Of a stretch of 18,651 bases of DNA, positions 6,080-14,429 are shown piece by piece. Both the position numbers and the translations under genes were made by a program. A model generated the notes under the pieces. That model searched no databases. It worked only from the letters and a program-made list of their open reading frames with translations, and was not told the origin of the DNA. The stretch's first letter is position 1; every line of letters begins with the position of its first letter. Origin of the DNA: Planctomycetota bacterium (GTDB lineage Bacteria; Planctomycetota; Phycisphaerae; WQYP01); the NCBI GenBank assembly GCA_021785155.1, contig JAJYGE010000384.1:1-18651 (forward strand). The letters run 5' to 3'.

Positions 6080-6236
6080 GGTCAGACTCCCTCAAAAGAA
6101 ATATATAACCGCGCACGGCGGCACAGAAGGCCGCCGGGGGCTGCCGCCACGCGGTTGCGTGGGAAAACCGTTTTCAGTTCGGGCGTGCAAAAAAAAGCGG
6201 CGCGGAAGGCACGGTGATCAAATTGTGAATTCGTTT
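6080..6236. other. hisS to nuclease-gene spacer with two small hairpins
   Basis: Two short perfect inverted repeats occur here: GGCGGC (6117-6122) with GCCGCC (6130-6135), and CCACGC (6147-6152) with GCGTGG (6157-6162). On the minus strand a run of eight T follows the GC-rich stretch after hisS (near 6190-6197), but without a clear stem directly before it, so a terminator is not established. The nuclease-gene ribosome-binding site is at 6087-6093. Confidence 0.35.
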
Positions 6237-7577
6237 TCATTTTGTCAGCAGTCCATGCACCCGATCCTGTACCTCGGCAATGGCCATCTCCGTTTCCGTG
6301 CGATCGTTGAGATTCTTGACTTTTATCATGCCGCGGCCCACTTCTTCCGGGGCCAGAATCAGGGCGATACCGGCACCGCAGCCGGAGGCTTCCTGCAGCA
6401 GTTTGCCGATATTGCGGGTGCTGCGGTAGCTGGTTTGCACATGTAAGCCGGGCCGCGTGATAGCGGTGTGATCGGCATTCCATTGGGAACGCCGCAACCG
6501 GGCAATGAGTTGATCCGCGGCGGCGGAATCTTCCAATGCGTTGATGACAAAAACATCCGCCGGGGGCATGAGTTCGGCGGGTAATTTGTTACGTTCGCGC
6601 AGAAGAATTTCCAGCACCACATCGCCCATGCCGAACCCCACCGCCGGCATAACCGGTCCGCCGAACATTTCAATGAGTTTGTCATATCGGCCGCCACCGG
6701 CGATGGCACGATTCCGCCCCTGCGGGTCAATAACCTCAAAGACAAAGCCGGTGTAATACGCCAATCCGCGCACGACGCTGAAATCAAAGCGGCATATTTC
6801 GGCCAGACCGGCGTCCGCCAGGCGTTTTTCAAAAGTTTGAACCGCGTCTTTGACTTCCGCGGGCCAGGAGTTCATCCAGGTGGTCAGGAGTTCCGGAGCA
6901 TTGTCCGCCGCGGCAATTGTTTCAAAGTGTTCGCGTTCCTGCGGCGTGCATTGCTGTTCCTGATACAGGGTCTTGCGGGCGGAGGAATCATATTTGTGCA
7001 GGCGATCAAGAATGTAATAAGCATTGCCAACGCGGTCCGGCGCGACAAACGTGCTGGTAAGCGCCTTGGTCAGCAGTTCGCGGTGATTCCAGCCAATGTG
7101 AATATCCGATGCGGTAAGGCCGCATTCCATCAAGGCATCCACGCAAACGGCGAGGCATTCACGATCCGCACGATCGGAAGCGTCGCCGATGAAGTCAACA
7201 TTCCATTGGATAAATTCGCGCAGGCGGCCTTTTTGCGGTTGTTCGGCACGGTAGCAGCGGGGGATGGAAAACCATTTTATCGGGCGCGGCAGACCGGCGG
7301 CCTTTTGAGCCACCATGCGTGCCAGCGTGGGGGTAAATTCGGGCCGCAGGGCCAGGTCACGATCACCGCGGTCGGTAAAGGAAAACAACTGCGAGACAAT
7401 TTCATCGCCGCTTTTTACTTTATAAAGATCAAGCGATTCAAACGTGGGGCCATCCACTTCCTCAAAGCCGTGACGGATGGAAACCCTGCGCCAGATATCT
7501 TCAATATATCTGCGCACCGCCATATCAGAGGGGTAAAAATCGCGCGTGCCTTTGGGTGCCTGAAAGTTCACTGTCAT
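6237..7577 (-). CDS. hisS: Histidine-tRNA ligase
   Basis: This cytosolic class II synthetase charges tRNA-His using ATP. From the ATG at 7577 it has 446 residues, slightly longer than the usual 420-430. The catalytic domain shows the class II and HisRS motifs: FQAPKGTRDFYP (5-16), LALRPEFTPTLAR (75-87), RCYRAEQPQKGRLREFIQWN (107-126, motif 2 region), VRGLAYYTGFVFEV (269-282, HisRS-specific) and AIAGGGRYDKLIEMFGG (291-307) with GFGMGDVVLEILL (314-326, motif 3 region). Residues from about 340 form the anticodon-binding domain, starting DVFVINALED. The frame is open to 7766, but the preceding residues show no family resemblance, and MTVNFQAPKG is a typical synthetase start. No strong Shine-Dalgarno box is seen. 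The gene is divergent from purL, with the nuclease-like gene downstream on the same strand. Confidence 0.95.
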   Translation of the reverse strand: MTVNFQAPKGTRDFYPSDMAVRRYIEDIWRRVSIRHGFEEVDGPTFESLDLYKVKSGDEIVSQLFSFTDRGDRDLALRPEFTPTLARMVAQKAAGLPRPIKWFSIPRCYRAEQPQKGRLREFIQWNVDFIGDASDRADRECLAVCVDALMECGLTASDIHIGWNHRELLTKALTSTFVAPDRVGNAYYILDRLHKYDSSARKTLYQEQQCTPQEREHFETIAAADNAPELLTTWMNSWPAEVKDAVQTFEKRLADAGLAEICRFDFSVVRGLAYYTGFVFEVIDPQGRNRAIAGGGRYDKLIEMFGGPVMPAVGFGMGDVVLEILLRERNKLPAELMPPADVFVINALEDSAAADQLIARLRRSQWNADHTAITRPGLHVQTSYRSTRNIGKLLQEASGCGAGIALILAPEEVGRGMIKVKNLNDRTETEMAIAEVQDRVHGLLTK

Positions 7578-7903
7578 GGCAGGGAGTTTACGCGAGAATC
7601 CGAAAATATTGAAGCAGTGGCGGAAAAAGCGTGGCGTCTCTATGAGCAGTTCGCCGTCGCCGCGCATAAAGCCGCAACCATGGATCGCGCCTCGCGGACG
7701 AGGTGCGTTACGGGATTCCACGCAATTTGGCGGCGTAATGCGGCCTGTCAGATCGGTTTGCCGCAATCCTTGCCGTCGGCGATTGGAGATGATCGGCGAC
7801 CTCGATTTGGCTGGGGTGCGAAAATGCGATTATTAGCGCATAATGTCAACTGGTTTACCGTGTGGCAAACGGGTGTCGGGCGGTGAACCGTTGCAGGAGC
7901 GTT
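7578..7903. other. Divergent hisS-purL intergenic region
   Basis: This 326-bp gap must hold promoters for both genes. On the minus strand a perfect TTGACA lies at 7849-7844, but the hexamer 17 bases on (CATTTT) is weak, and it would give a hisS leader of over 200 nt. A short inverted pair, ATTAT (7829-7833) and ATAAT (7840-7844), sits beside it and may be an operator or simply AT-rich promoter DNA. A 5-bp stem (CCTCG/CGAGG) lies near 7690-7703. No T-box specifier structure or AGGGUGGNACC-like element was found in the hisS leader. The purL AGGAG box is at 7895-7899. No gene is supported here. Confidence 0.4.
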
Positions 7904-10858
7904 ATGGCTGTCTATCGCGTTGAAGTTCATCCCACAAATCCCGCTGATGATCCGGCGGGAGCGGCGGTGCTGGAAGAGATTCGGCAGTTTGGCATAGCGG
8001 AGGTGCATGGCGTGCAGACCGCGCGGGTATTTCTGCTGCAGGGCGCGCCGGAAATACTGACTCATTCACAAGTCCATAAAATCGCGTCGGAATTGCTGGC
8101 GGACCCGGTAACCGAACGCGTCGTCATGGGCCATGAATCCGTCGGTGCGGGCCGGCTGGTGGAAGTGCATCTAAAGCCCGGAGTGATGGACCCCGTGGCG
8201 GCCAGTGCGGAAATGGCCATTGCCGACATGCTGGATCAATCCCGGCAGCCGGTGGCGATTCAGGTGCGCACGGGGCGGCGGTATGTGCTTTCCGGCCATC
8301 TGACGGCGGAGACATCCGGACGTATTGCGCGGCGTCTTTTAGCCAATGACTCCATAGAACAGATTCACGATGAACCCTTTACCCCGGTGGAATTTCCGCG
8401 CGGTAAAGCGTATCAATTCCAGTGCGTGGAAGTGCCGATACGCAATCTCACGGACGACCAGCTTCAGCAACTTTCGCGGCGCGGGCATCTGTTTTTGGAT
8501 CTCGCGGAAATGAAAGCCATCCAGAACCACTTCCGTCAATTGCAACGCGAACCCACGGACGCGGAACTGGAAACACTGGCCCAGACATGGAGTGAACATT
8601 GCGTTCATAAAACCCTCAAAGCCCAGGTGCATTTCTCCCATCATCCGGCGGGTTTAATTGAAGACGATGTTCACGAGCACCGCACCGCCGGTGACCGGAT
8701 GGAAGTTATTGATAATCTCGTGAAATCAACAATTTTCCGTGCCACCAAGGAACTGAATTTGCCGTGGACGCTTAGCGTATTTAAGGATAATGCGGGGGTG
8801 ATCGCGCTGGATGACCAGTGGGCGGTGTGCATGAAAGTCGAAACGCATAACCGCCCATCGGCCATTGAACCTTATGGCGGAGCGGCAACGGGCATCGGCG
8901 GGTGCATACGCGATGTGATGGCCACCGGCGGCGGTGCCAAGCCGATTGCCAGCACGGACATATTTTGTTTCGCTGATCCTTCCACACCGTCGGAGCAGGT
9001 GCCCGCGGGCGTGTTACACCCGCGGCGCATTGCCCAGAGAGTGGTGGCGGGCGTGCGGGACTACGGCAACCGCATGGGCATACCCACGGTGAACGGTGCG
9101 GTGTATTTTGATCAGCGCTATATCGGCAATCCATTGGTGTTCTGCGGATGTGTGGGTTTGTTGCCACGGAATCTGGCGGAAAAACGGGACGCCCAGCCCG
9201 GTGATCGCATCATTCTTATCGGTGGTCGCACGGGGCGCGACGGCATTCATGGTGCCACTTTTTCCAGTGCCGTGTTGACCGACAAGCATGGTGATGAATT
9301 CAGCCACGCGGTGCAGATTGGCAACGCCATCACGGAAAAGAAGATGCTGGATGTGATTTTACAGGCGCGGGACAGTGTTGATGGCCCCCTGTATAACGCC
9401 ATTACCGATTGCGGTGCCGGCGGATTATCCAGTGCGATTGGCGAAATGGGATCCGACACCGGAGCCACGGTGGAACTGGATAAAGTGCCGCTGAAATATG
9501 ACGGTCTTAACTATGCGGAAATCTGGATCAGCGAAGCCCAGGAGCGCATTGTTCTTTCCGTAACACCTGAAAATGTCGCGAAACTTCTGGCATTGGCGGC
9601 GGCGGAAGACGTGGAGGCCACCGATATTGGCGTTTTTGATGGTTCCGGCAAATTGACGCTGCTGTATCAGGGCCAGAATGTCGGCACCATGGATATGGAA
9701 TTTATTCATGACGGTCTGCCCAGTCCGATCCGGCAGGCCGTCTGGCAGGAGCCGGTGTTGCCCAAAGCCACGGTGGCCGAGCCTGCGGACTATGCCCGGA
9801 CGTTATGTCAGTTACTGGCCATGCCGACATTGGCCAGTAAACATTGGATTATCCGGCAATACGATCATGAAGTGCAGGGATCGACCATTATAAAGCCATT
9901 GATCGGTCCCGTCGGCGATGGCCCCGGCGACGCCGCGGTGATCGCGCCGGTGGCGGGCGGCAAGCGGGGCGTGGCTCTGGCCAATGGATGTCAGCCTCGA
10001 CTGGGAGATCTGGACCCGTATCAGATGACCTTGAGCGGCATGGATGAGGCCATTCGTAATATCGTCTGTGTGGGCGGCGATCCGGAAATGACCGCGCTGT
10101 TGGATAATTTCTGCTGGCCGAAATGTTCTGATCGCATGCACCTGGGCGCTTTGGTGCGGGCCTGTCAGGCCTGTTACGACGGAGCGATGGCTTTTCGAAC
10201 ACCGTTTATTTCCGGCAAAGATTCGCTGTCCAATGAATTCATCACGGACGAAGGCAAACGCATCTGCATCCCATATACACTGCTGATCAGCGCTATGAGC
10301 ATTGTGCCCGACATTGCGCGCTGTATCACCATGGACGCCAAGGCCGCCGGTAATTATCTGCTGCTGGTGGGGCAAACGCATCGGCACATGGGCGGGTCAT
10401 GGTATTACGCGCTGCACAATCAAAATGGCCGCAGCATCCCGGCGGTGGATTTGGCCACGGCACCGGGCGTGCATAAAAAAATCGCCGGGTTAATTACGGA
10501 CGCATTGGTGGCCAGTGCGCATGATCCATCCGAGGGTGGATTGGCGGTGGCATTGGCGGAGATGCTCTTTGCCGGTCGGTTGGGGGCCACGATTGATCTT
10601 ACCGGTGTGCCGCATGATGACGATGTGGATCGCGATGACATTCTGTTATTTTCCGAATCGCCGACGCGTTATGTATTGGAAGTAAAGCCGGAACATCTCG
10701 ATGAAGTATTACGCCGTTTAAGAGGGTTGGCATTTGGAATTCTGGGGCGCGTCACGCCGGAGCCAATACTGGCCGTGCAATCCATCGGCGGCAAAACCAT
10801 TATCCGAACGGAAGTAGAGCACTTTCGGCAGGCATGGCTGAAACCCCTGGACTGGTAA
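7904..10858 (+). CDS. purL: Phosphoribosylformylglycinamidine synthase, PurS-PurL fusion
   Basis: This enzyme makes FGAM from FGAR, ATP and ammonia in purine synthesis. The 984-residue protein lies between small PurL (about 740) and large PurL (about 1300). Residues 1-180 are PurS-like, probably two tandem copies: MAVYRVEVHPTNPADDPAGA and a second start near RLVEVHLKPGVMDPVAA (84-100). The PurL core follows, with TWSEHCVHKT (228-237), KVETHNRPSAIEPYGGAATG (311-330) and IGGCIRDVMATGGG (331-344), then DCGAGGLSSAIGEMGSDTG mid-protein. The second half has FISGKDSLSNEF and AHDPSEGGLAVALAEM. There is no C-terminal glutaminase domain, so a separate PurQ must supply ammonia. The AGGAG box four bases before the ATG at 7904 chooses this start over the ATG at 7862. 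No other pur gene adjoins it; the next gene is phage-type. Confidence 0.95.
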   Translation: MAVYRVEVHPTNPADDPAGAAVLEEIRQFGIAEVHGVQTARVFLLQGAPEILTHSQVHKIASELLADPVTERVVMGHESVGAGRLVEVHLKPGVMDPVAASAEMAIADMLDQSRQPVAIQVRTGRRYVLSGHLTAETSGRIARRLLANDSIEQIHDEPFTPVEFPRGKAYQFQCVEVPIRNLTDDQLQQLSRRGHLFLDLAEMKAIQNHFRQLQREPTDAELETLAQTWSEHCVHKTLKAQVHFSHHPAGLIEDDVHEHRTAGDRMEVIDNLVKSTIFRATKELNLPWTLSVFKDNAGVIALDDQWAVCMKVETHNRPSAIEPYGGAATGIGGCIRDVMATGGGAKPIASTDIFCFADPSTPSEQVPAGVLHPRRIAQRVVAGVRDYGNRMGIPTVNGAVYFDQRYIGNPLVFCGCVGLLPRNLAEKRDAQPGDRIILIGGRTGRDGIHGATFSSAVLTDKHGDEFSHAVQIGNAITEKKMLDVILQARDSVDGPLYNAITDCGAGGLSSAIGEMGSDTGATVELDKVPLKYDGLNYAEIWISEAQERIVLSVTPENVAKLLALAAAEDVEATDIGVFDGSGKLTLLYQGQNVGTMDMEFIHDGLPSPIRQAVWQEPVLPKATVAEPADYARTLCQLLAMPTLASKHWIIRQYDHEVQGSTIIKPLIGPVGDGPGDAAVIAPVAGGKRGVALANGCQPRLGDLDPYQMTLSGMDEAIRNIVCVGGDPEMTALLDNFCWPKCSDRMHLGALVRACQACYDGAMAFRTPFISGKDSLSNEFITDEGKRICIPYTLLISAMSIVPDIARCITMDAKAAGNYLLLVGQTHRHMGGSWYYALHNQNGRSIPAVDLATAPGVHKKIAGLITDALVASAHDPSEGGLAVALAEMLFAGRLGATIDLTGVPHDDDVDRDDILLFSESPTRYVLEVKPEHLDEVLRRLRGLAFGILGRVTPEPILAVQSIGGKTIIRTEVEHFRQAWLKPLDW

Positions 10859-11038
10859 AGGCGGTGCCAAGTCCAAGCCCCGTTGAAAGTGTGGGAGTTC
10901 CATGAGCATCCCGAAGACCGCAATTTCGTACGCACTTTGTGCATGGCCGTCCAGGAGACCACGCCAGGCTTTTTGATAGCCACATTTGTGTAAGCGGAGC
11001 TGCATTGATCACATGTTCCGGGAATGTCGCTTTGCGTT

Positions 11039-11044
11039 TATAAT
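11039..11044 (+). promoter_or_regulatory. Perfect -10 hexamer upstream of DNA methyltransferase
   Basis: TATAAT matches the sigma-70 -10 consensus fully, while the sequence 17 bases upstream (TTCCGG) is a poor -35. A transcript starting about seven bases on would begin near 11051, inside the left arm of the hairpin at 11047-11089. Weak -35 use suggests an activator or low basal expression. Confidence 0.4.
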
Positions 11045-11046
11045 CT

Positions 11047-11089
11047 TGGTGTTCTGTCGCGCCTGGTATTCAGGCGCGACAGAGCACCA
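11047..11089. repeat. 19-bp hairpin with 5-nt loop upstream of methyltransferase
   Basis: The left arm 11047-11065 and right arm 11071-11089 are reverse complements except for one position (11052/11084), which is a G-U pair in RNA. The inner 13 pairs, with core TGTCGCGCCTG, are perfect and GC-rich, and the loop is GTATT. The right arm ends nine bases before the AGGAG box at 11098-11102. It lies about 190 bp past the purL stop and lacks a following T-run, so a purL terminator is unlikely. It may be a 5' mRNA structure controlling the methyltransferase, or an operator. Confidence 0.8.
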
Positions 11090-11107
11090 GTCTGTTTAGG
11101 AGCTTCA

Positions 11108-12100
11108 ATGGCGATGGCCTTGCCCGCGGCGGCACATACGAGAACGAACGGCTCCCTGACGGGGGACCCTTTCCGCCAGCGGGACGTGTCCAACGCGCTG
11201 CTGGAGGGGGATTGCCTGCAACTTCTTTCGCAGTTTCCCGCGCATTGCGTTGATCTGATATTGTGCGATCTGCCCTATGGCACCACGCAAAATCCGTGGG
11301 ACAGCCCGATCAACCTCGCCGATTTATGGGCGCTCTATCGCCATGTGCTTAAGCCGTCCGGAGCCGTGGTGCTTACATCGCAGGGGCTGTTTACCGCACG
11401 GTTGATGATGTCCAACGAAAAATGGTTCCGCTACAAACTGGTATGGGAAAAATCCAAGCCGACAAATTTTCTCAATGCCAAGCGACAGCCTTTGCGAAAG
11501 CATGAGGATGTGTGTATTTTTTCGCCGCATCAGCCCCCATACTTTCCCCAAATGGGGGTGGGTGTGCGGTATGACAAGGGCGTGCGGAAAAATCAACTTT
11601 CTGGCTCCTACGGGGATTTCCTCCCGTCCCGCGTCCGGAGCGATGGCGAGCGCTACCCAACGGATGTGGTTTATTTCAAGACCTCCGAAAGCGAGGGGCC
11701 GGTTTGGCATCCGACGCAGAAGCCTGTGGCGCTGGGGCAATATCTGGTGCGAACCTACAGCCGACCGGGCGATCTGGTATTGGACAATACCTTTGGCAGC
11801 GGTAGTTTTCTGGTGGCCGCATTGCTGGAGGGCCGCTACTTTTGCGGCATCGAAAAAAACGACGATATGCAGTTATTTAAAAAACAGAAAATCGATTACA
11901 TAACCTTGGCCAGCCAGCGGTTGGGCGAAGCGTGGCAGTCGCTGGCGGGCGCGACCAGAGATGCAATGGAAACATTCCAGACACAGCGCAAAACCGGCGC
12001 GAGGCGTACGGAGAAATTCAGTGGCCAAAGCAAAGATTACCTACAACGAGCGATCATGGGCGATCGATGTGATCAGCGAGATCAACGCTTATTCGAGTAA
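11108..12100 (+). CDS. DNA methyltransferase (N6-adenine/N4-cytosine, phage-associated)
   Basis: This 330-residue enzyme would transfer a methyl group from S-adenosylmethionine to an exocyclic amine in DNA. Motif IV, ILCDLPYGTTQNPWD, is at 51-65, and motif I, LDNTFGSGSFLVAALLEG, at 225-242, with GPVWHPTQKPVALGQYLV (197-214) just before it. The order of motif IV before motif I places it in the beta-type class. No target-recognition domain or restriction partner is seen, as is common for solitary phage methyltransferases. An AGGAG box five bases before the ATG at 11108 supports this start. The C-terminal 27 residues overlap another frame that looks more like real protein (12021-12185), so the present C-terminus may come from a frameshift or rearrangement. 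Target sequence is unknown. Confidence 0.88.
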   Translation: MAMALPAAAHTRTNGSLTGDPFRQRDVSNALLEGDCLQLLSQFPAHCVDLILCDLPYGTTQNPWDSPINLADLWALYRHVLKPSGAVVLTSQGLFTARLMMSNEKWFRYKLVWEKSKPTNFLNAKRQPLRKHEDVCIFSPHQPPYFPQMGVGVRYDKGVRKNQLSGSYGDFLPSRVRSDGERYPTDVVYFKTSESEGPVWHPTQKPVALGQYLVRTYSRPGDLVLDNTFGSGSFLVAALLEGRYFCGIEKNDDMQLFKKQKIDYITLASQRLGEAWQSLAGATRDAMETFQTQRKTGARRTEKFSGQSKDYLQRAIMGDRCDQRDQRLFE

Positions 12101-12185
12101 TCGCCATCGATCGATCTGCCGTGCGGGCGGTGAACATACACTCGTTGGCGGTGCCAACTCGCTGTTTGGGGATGTGCCTTATTGA
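12021..12185 (+). pseudogene. Truncated N-terminal fragment of a restriction/methylase-type gene
   Basis: A GTG at 12021 with a GGAG box seven bases upstream opens a 54-codon frame. It reads ITYNERSWAIDVISEINAYS, then an 'ICRAGGEHTL' segment, and ends LFGDVPY at a TGA. The ERSWAIDxIxEIN...RAGGExT...LFxDV pattern resembles, from memory, the first 50 residues of large N6-adenine methylase/restriction proteins found in mobile DNA. The usual continuation is missing. It overlaps the end of the methyltransferase gene by 80 bp in another frame and stops 84 bp before the portal gene. I read it as a gene cut off by a deletion or rearrangement; a genuine tiny protein is less likely. Confidence 0.45.
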
Positions 12186-12269
12186 GGCCGCAGGCTTTGG
12201 TAGTGGCGTGGCCGCAAAAAACTTCATGTTTTTGATTATCTCCCACTGGTCACGGTCTATAACCTTTCC

Positions 12270-13580
12270 ATGGAACACATTGATAAATCGGTTGGGGATT
12301 ACTGGATTTCAGTCGGGTCGCCCTGGCTAAGCAGTACGGCTGGCCGCCCCATTGCGTCTGATGCCCAGCTTATGCTGGAATATCTTACCAACGATCTGGT
12401 TTATACCTGTGCCAATTGGAATGCCGCTTCCGTTGCGCAGGTGCCGTTTCGGCTTTATGCCCTTCGCCGGGCCGGTCAAAAGGCGGTAACCGGTTTTTCC
12501 ACTCGGAGCGTACCGGCTAAAACCCTGGCACAACTCAAGGGTAATCCGAATTTGTCCCGTACACTTTCCCGTGCCGCCGAGGTGGAAGAAATTACCGACC
12601 ATCCGCTGTTGAATCTGCTGGAAAAAGACAACGACGGCTTAAATGGCTATCAATTGCGGTATATGACCGGCGTATACATGGAAGTATTTGGCGGGGCATA
12701 TTGGCTGTTGGAGCCGGGGCCATTTGAACCCGTGCGGCGCATCAAGGTGTTGCCCACACAGCGCGTGCTGCCGCTGCGGGATAATGATCTGGCGGTGGTG
12801 GGATATAAATACATGCCGGCCCTGACCGGTGCGTGGATGCAACTGGATAAACAGGATGTGCTGGATTTTCGATTTCCGGCGGTGGAGGATCCTTATGGTG
12901 GCCGCCATGCGCCGCTGCGCAGCGCGTATATGCAGGCTGAATTGGCCGCTAAATATGCCATGTATGAAAACTCATTAATGGACAACCGAGCGCGTGTGGA
13001 CGGCACATTTATTCCCAAGGATCAACTGACCAAAACGCAGGCCGAGCGGGCGGAGTTGCTGTGGAATCAAAAATTTGGTGGTGAAGGCAATGGCCGGGTG
13101 CTCGTAGCGCAGCAGGCGGGAACATTTGTGCCAACGCGGTACCCGCCGACGGATCTGGGGCCCTTGGAAATCAGCCGGGAAACGTTAAAGCGGTTAGCCC
13201 ATGCGTTTGGCGTGCCGGAAGCCCTGTTAAGTAAAGATGCCACCTACGCCAACATGCAGGCGAGTTTGACGCTTTACGCCCGGCAAACCATTTTGCCGCG
13301 GGTGCTGATTCTCGAACAGAAACTCAATGAAATGCTCACGCCGTTGTATGGGGATCGTCTTTTTCTGGCGGCGGAAAATCCGGTGCCGGCTGACGCGGCG
13401 TTTGACCTGGAAAAAACACAAATCGCCATTCGTGCCGGCGTGTTGAGTAAATCGGAAATCCGCCGGGCCATGGGCTTTTCCGATATGCCGCCGGAGGAAT
13501 CAAGCGAAAACCCGGCCATTGCCGCGGATGGAGTCACGACTGCCCCGGCGGATCAGACCACGTTCCAGCCGGCGCAATAA
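12270..13580 (+). CDS. HK97-family phage portal protein
   Basis: The 436-residue protein would form the dodecameric ring at the capsid vertex through which DNA enters and leaves. Family features include LEYLTNDLVYTCANWNAASV followed by AQVPFRLYALRR (about 36-67), HPLLNLLEKDNDGLNGYQLR (111-130), YWLLEPGPFEPVRRIKVLP, and a C-terminal half with ISRETLKRLAHAFGVPEALL and ANMQASLTLYARQTILPRV, the standard HK97 portal signature. It ends in a flexible Pro/Ala/Thr tail. The length is normal and the frame unbroken. No Shine-Dalgarno box precedes the ATG at 12270. The frame is open back to 12204 without an alternative ATG, GTG or TTG. It is followed after 93 bp by the prohead protease, the classic order, but no terminase lies upstream on this strand. 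Confidence 0.92.
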   Translation: MEHIDKSVGDYWISVGSPWLSSTAGRPIASDAQLMLEYLTNDLVYTCANWNAASVAQVPFRLYALRRAGQKAVTGFSTRSVPAKTLAQLKGNPNLSRTLSRAAEVEEITDHPLLNLLEKDNDGLNGYQLRYMTGVYMEVFGGAYWLLEPGPFEPVRRIKVLPTQRVLPLRDNDLAVVGYKYMPALTGAWMQLDKQDVLDFRFPAVEDPYGGRHAPLRSAYMQAELAAKYAMYENSLMDNRARVDGTFIPKDQLTKTQAERAELLWNQKFGGEGNGRVLVAQQAGTFVPTRYPPTDLGPLEISRETLKRLAHAFGVPEALLSKDATYANMQASLTLYARQTILPRVLILEQKLNEMLTPLYGDRLFLAAENPVPADAAFDLEKTQIAIRAGVLSKSEIRRAMGFSDMPPEESSENPAIAADGVTTAPADQTTFQPAQ

Positions 13581-13673
13581 CGGTGATGATACGTCAGCCG
13601 CGTGGTGGCAACCCGCGGCCATGTTTATTTTCGCCATGCCCAATGGCTTCAAACCCCCGACCAGGAGTTCACC

Positions 13674-14429
13674 ATGCCGATGTTGCGCAAAGCCTTTGAA
13701 GGGCAACTTATTGAAGTTCAACCGGGCCGCCGGGAAATTGTGGCGTGCATTTCCACTGCCGCGGTGGACCGGGATGGAGATGTAGTGTTGCCGGAGGGGC
13801 TGGCGCGAAAAAATTATTCCGGGCTGACGGTGTTTTACAACCATGACACCGCGTTGCCGTTGGGGGCGGCGCAATGGGTCAAGAAAAGCGGTGATCGGGT
13901 TTTGGCGAAATATCGGTGTACGGATAAAACACAATTTGGCCGCGACATGTTCGCGTTGGCACAGGATGGCGTGTTGAACAGTTACAGCGTGGGCTTCTTG
14001 CCGGGAGAATTTTCCAATCCCACCGCCGAAGAAATCGCCCGCCGACCGGAATGGAAAAAAGCGCGGCGCATTTATCGGCAATGGGAACTCCTGGAATTCA
14101 GCCTGGTGGGAATCCCGGCAAATCCTGAGGCGACCATGCTGGCCATCAGCAAAAAAGTGGCACCGGAAACCTGGGCGATTTTACAACGGTCAACGCCGAC
14201 GGCGACGGCGTTGCACGTAACCGAAATCAGGTTGCGGGAAAGTTTAGCTGCGGGCATCGGGCCCGCGCTGGCCGCCGGTGCGGGTGTATCGGATCGGAAC
14301 ACGCGAAAATCCATCCGCCTTCTCAGCCCCGGGGAAATTGCCCGGCATATCGCGCGGCAACTCCGGGCGGTGGAGACAGAAAGCATTGTGAATGCCGCAT
14401 TTGACCGCCAGGCGGGGATTGTGCGGTAA
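13674..14429 (+). CDS. HK97-family prohead maturation protease
   Basis: This serine protease cleaves capsid scaffold segments during head maturation. The 251-residue protein has the family order: VACISTAAVDRDGDVVLPEG (about 23-42), the His motif LTVFYNHDTALPLGAA (51-66), the Ser motif VLNSYSVGFLPGEF (99-112) and LLEFSLVGIPANPEATML (138-155). These contain the expected His-Ser pair of peptidase family S78 (HK97 gp4 type). About 90 further residues, rich in Ala and Arg, follow the catalytic core. An AGGAG box six bases before the ATG at 13674 fixes the start, although the frame opens at 13602. The frame is intact. The major capsid gene that normally comes next is absent. Confidence 0.9.
   Translation: MPMLRKAFEGQLIEVQPGRREIVACISTAAVDRDGDVVLPEGLARKNYSGLTVFYNHDTALPLGAAQWVKKSGDRVLAKYRCTDKTQFGRDMFALAQDGVLNSYSVGFLPGEFSNPTAEEIARRPEWKKARRIYRQWELLEFSLVGIPANPEATMLAISKKVAPETWAILQRSTPTATALHVTEIRLRESLAAGIGPALAAGAGVSDRNTRKSIRLLSPGEIARHIARQLRAVETESIVNAAFDRQAGIVR

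Noticed and set aside
6163..6236. T-run (minus strand) after hisS as an intrinsic terminator
   Set aside because: Eight T are present but no stable stem directly precedes them; only a 5-bp pairing with a loop over 20 nt could be drawn.
7578..7850. T-box or other riboswitch in the hisS leader
   Set aside because: No T-box sequence, specifier loop or antiterminator pairing was found; T-boxes are also not expected in this lineage.
6837..7886. Long plus-strand frame antisense to hisS
   Set aside because: It lies almost wholly opposite the well-supported hisS coding sequence, shows no domain of its own, and has the composition expected of an antisense shadow.
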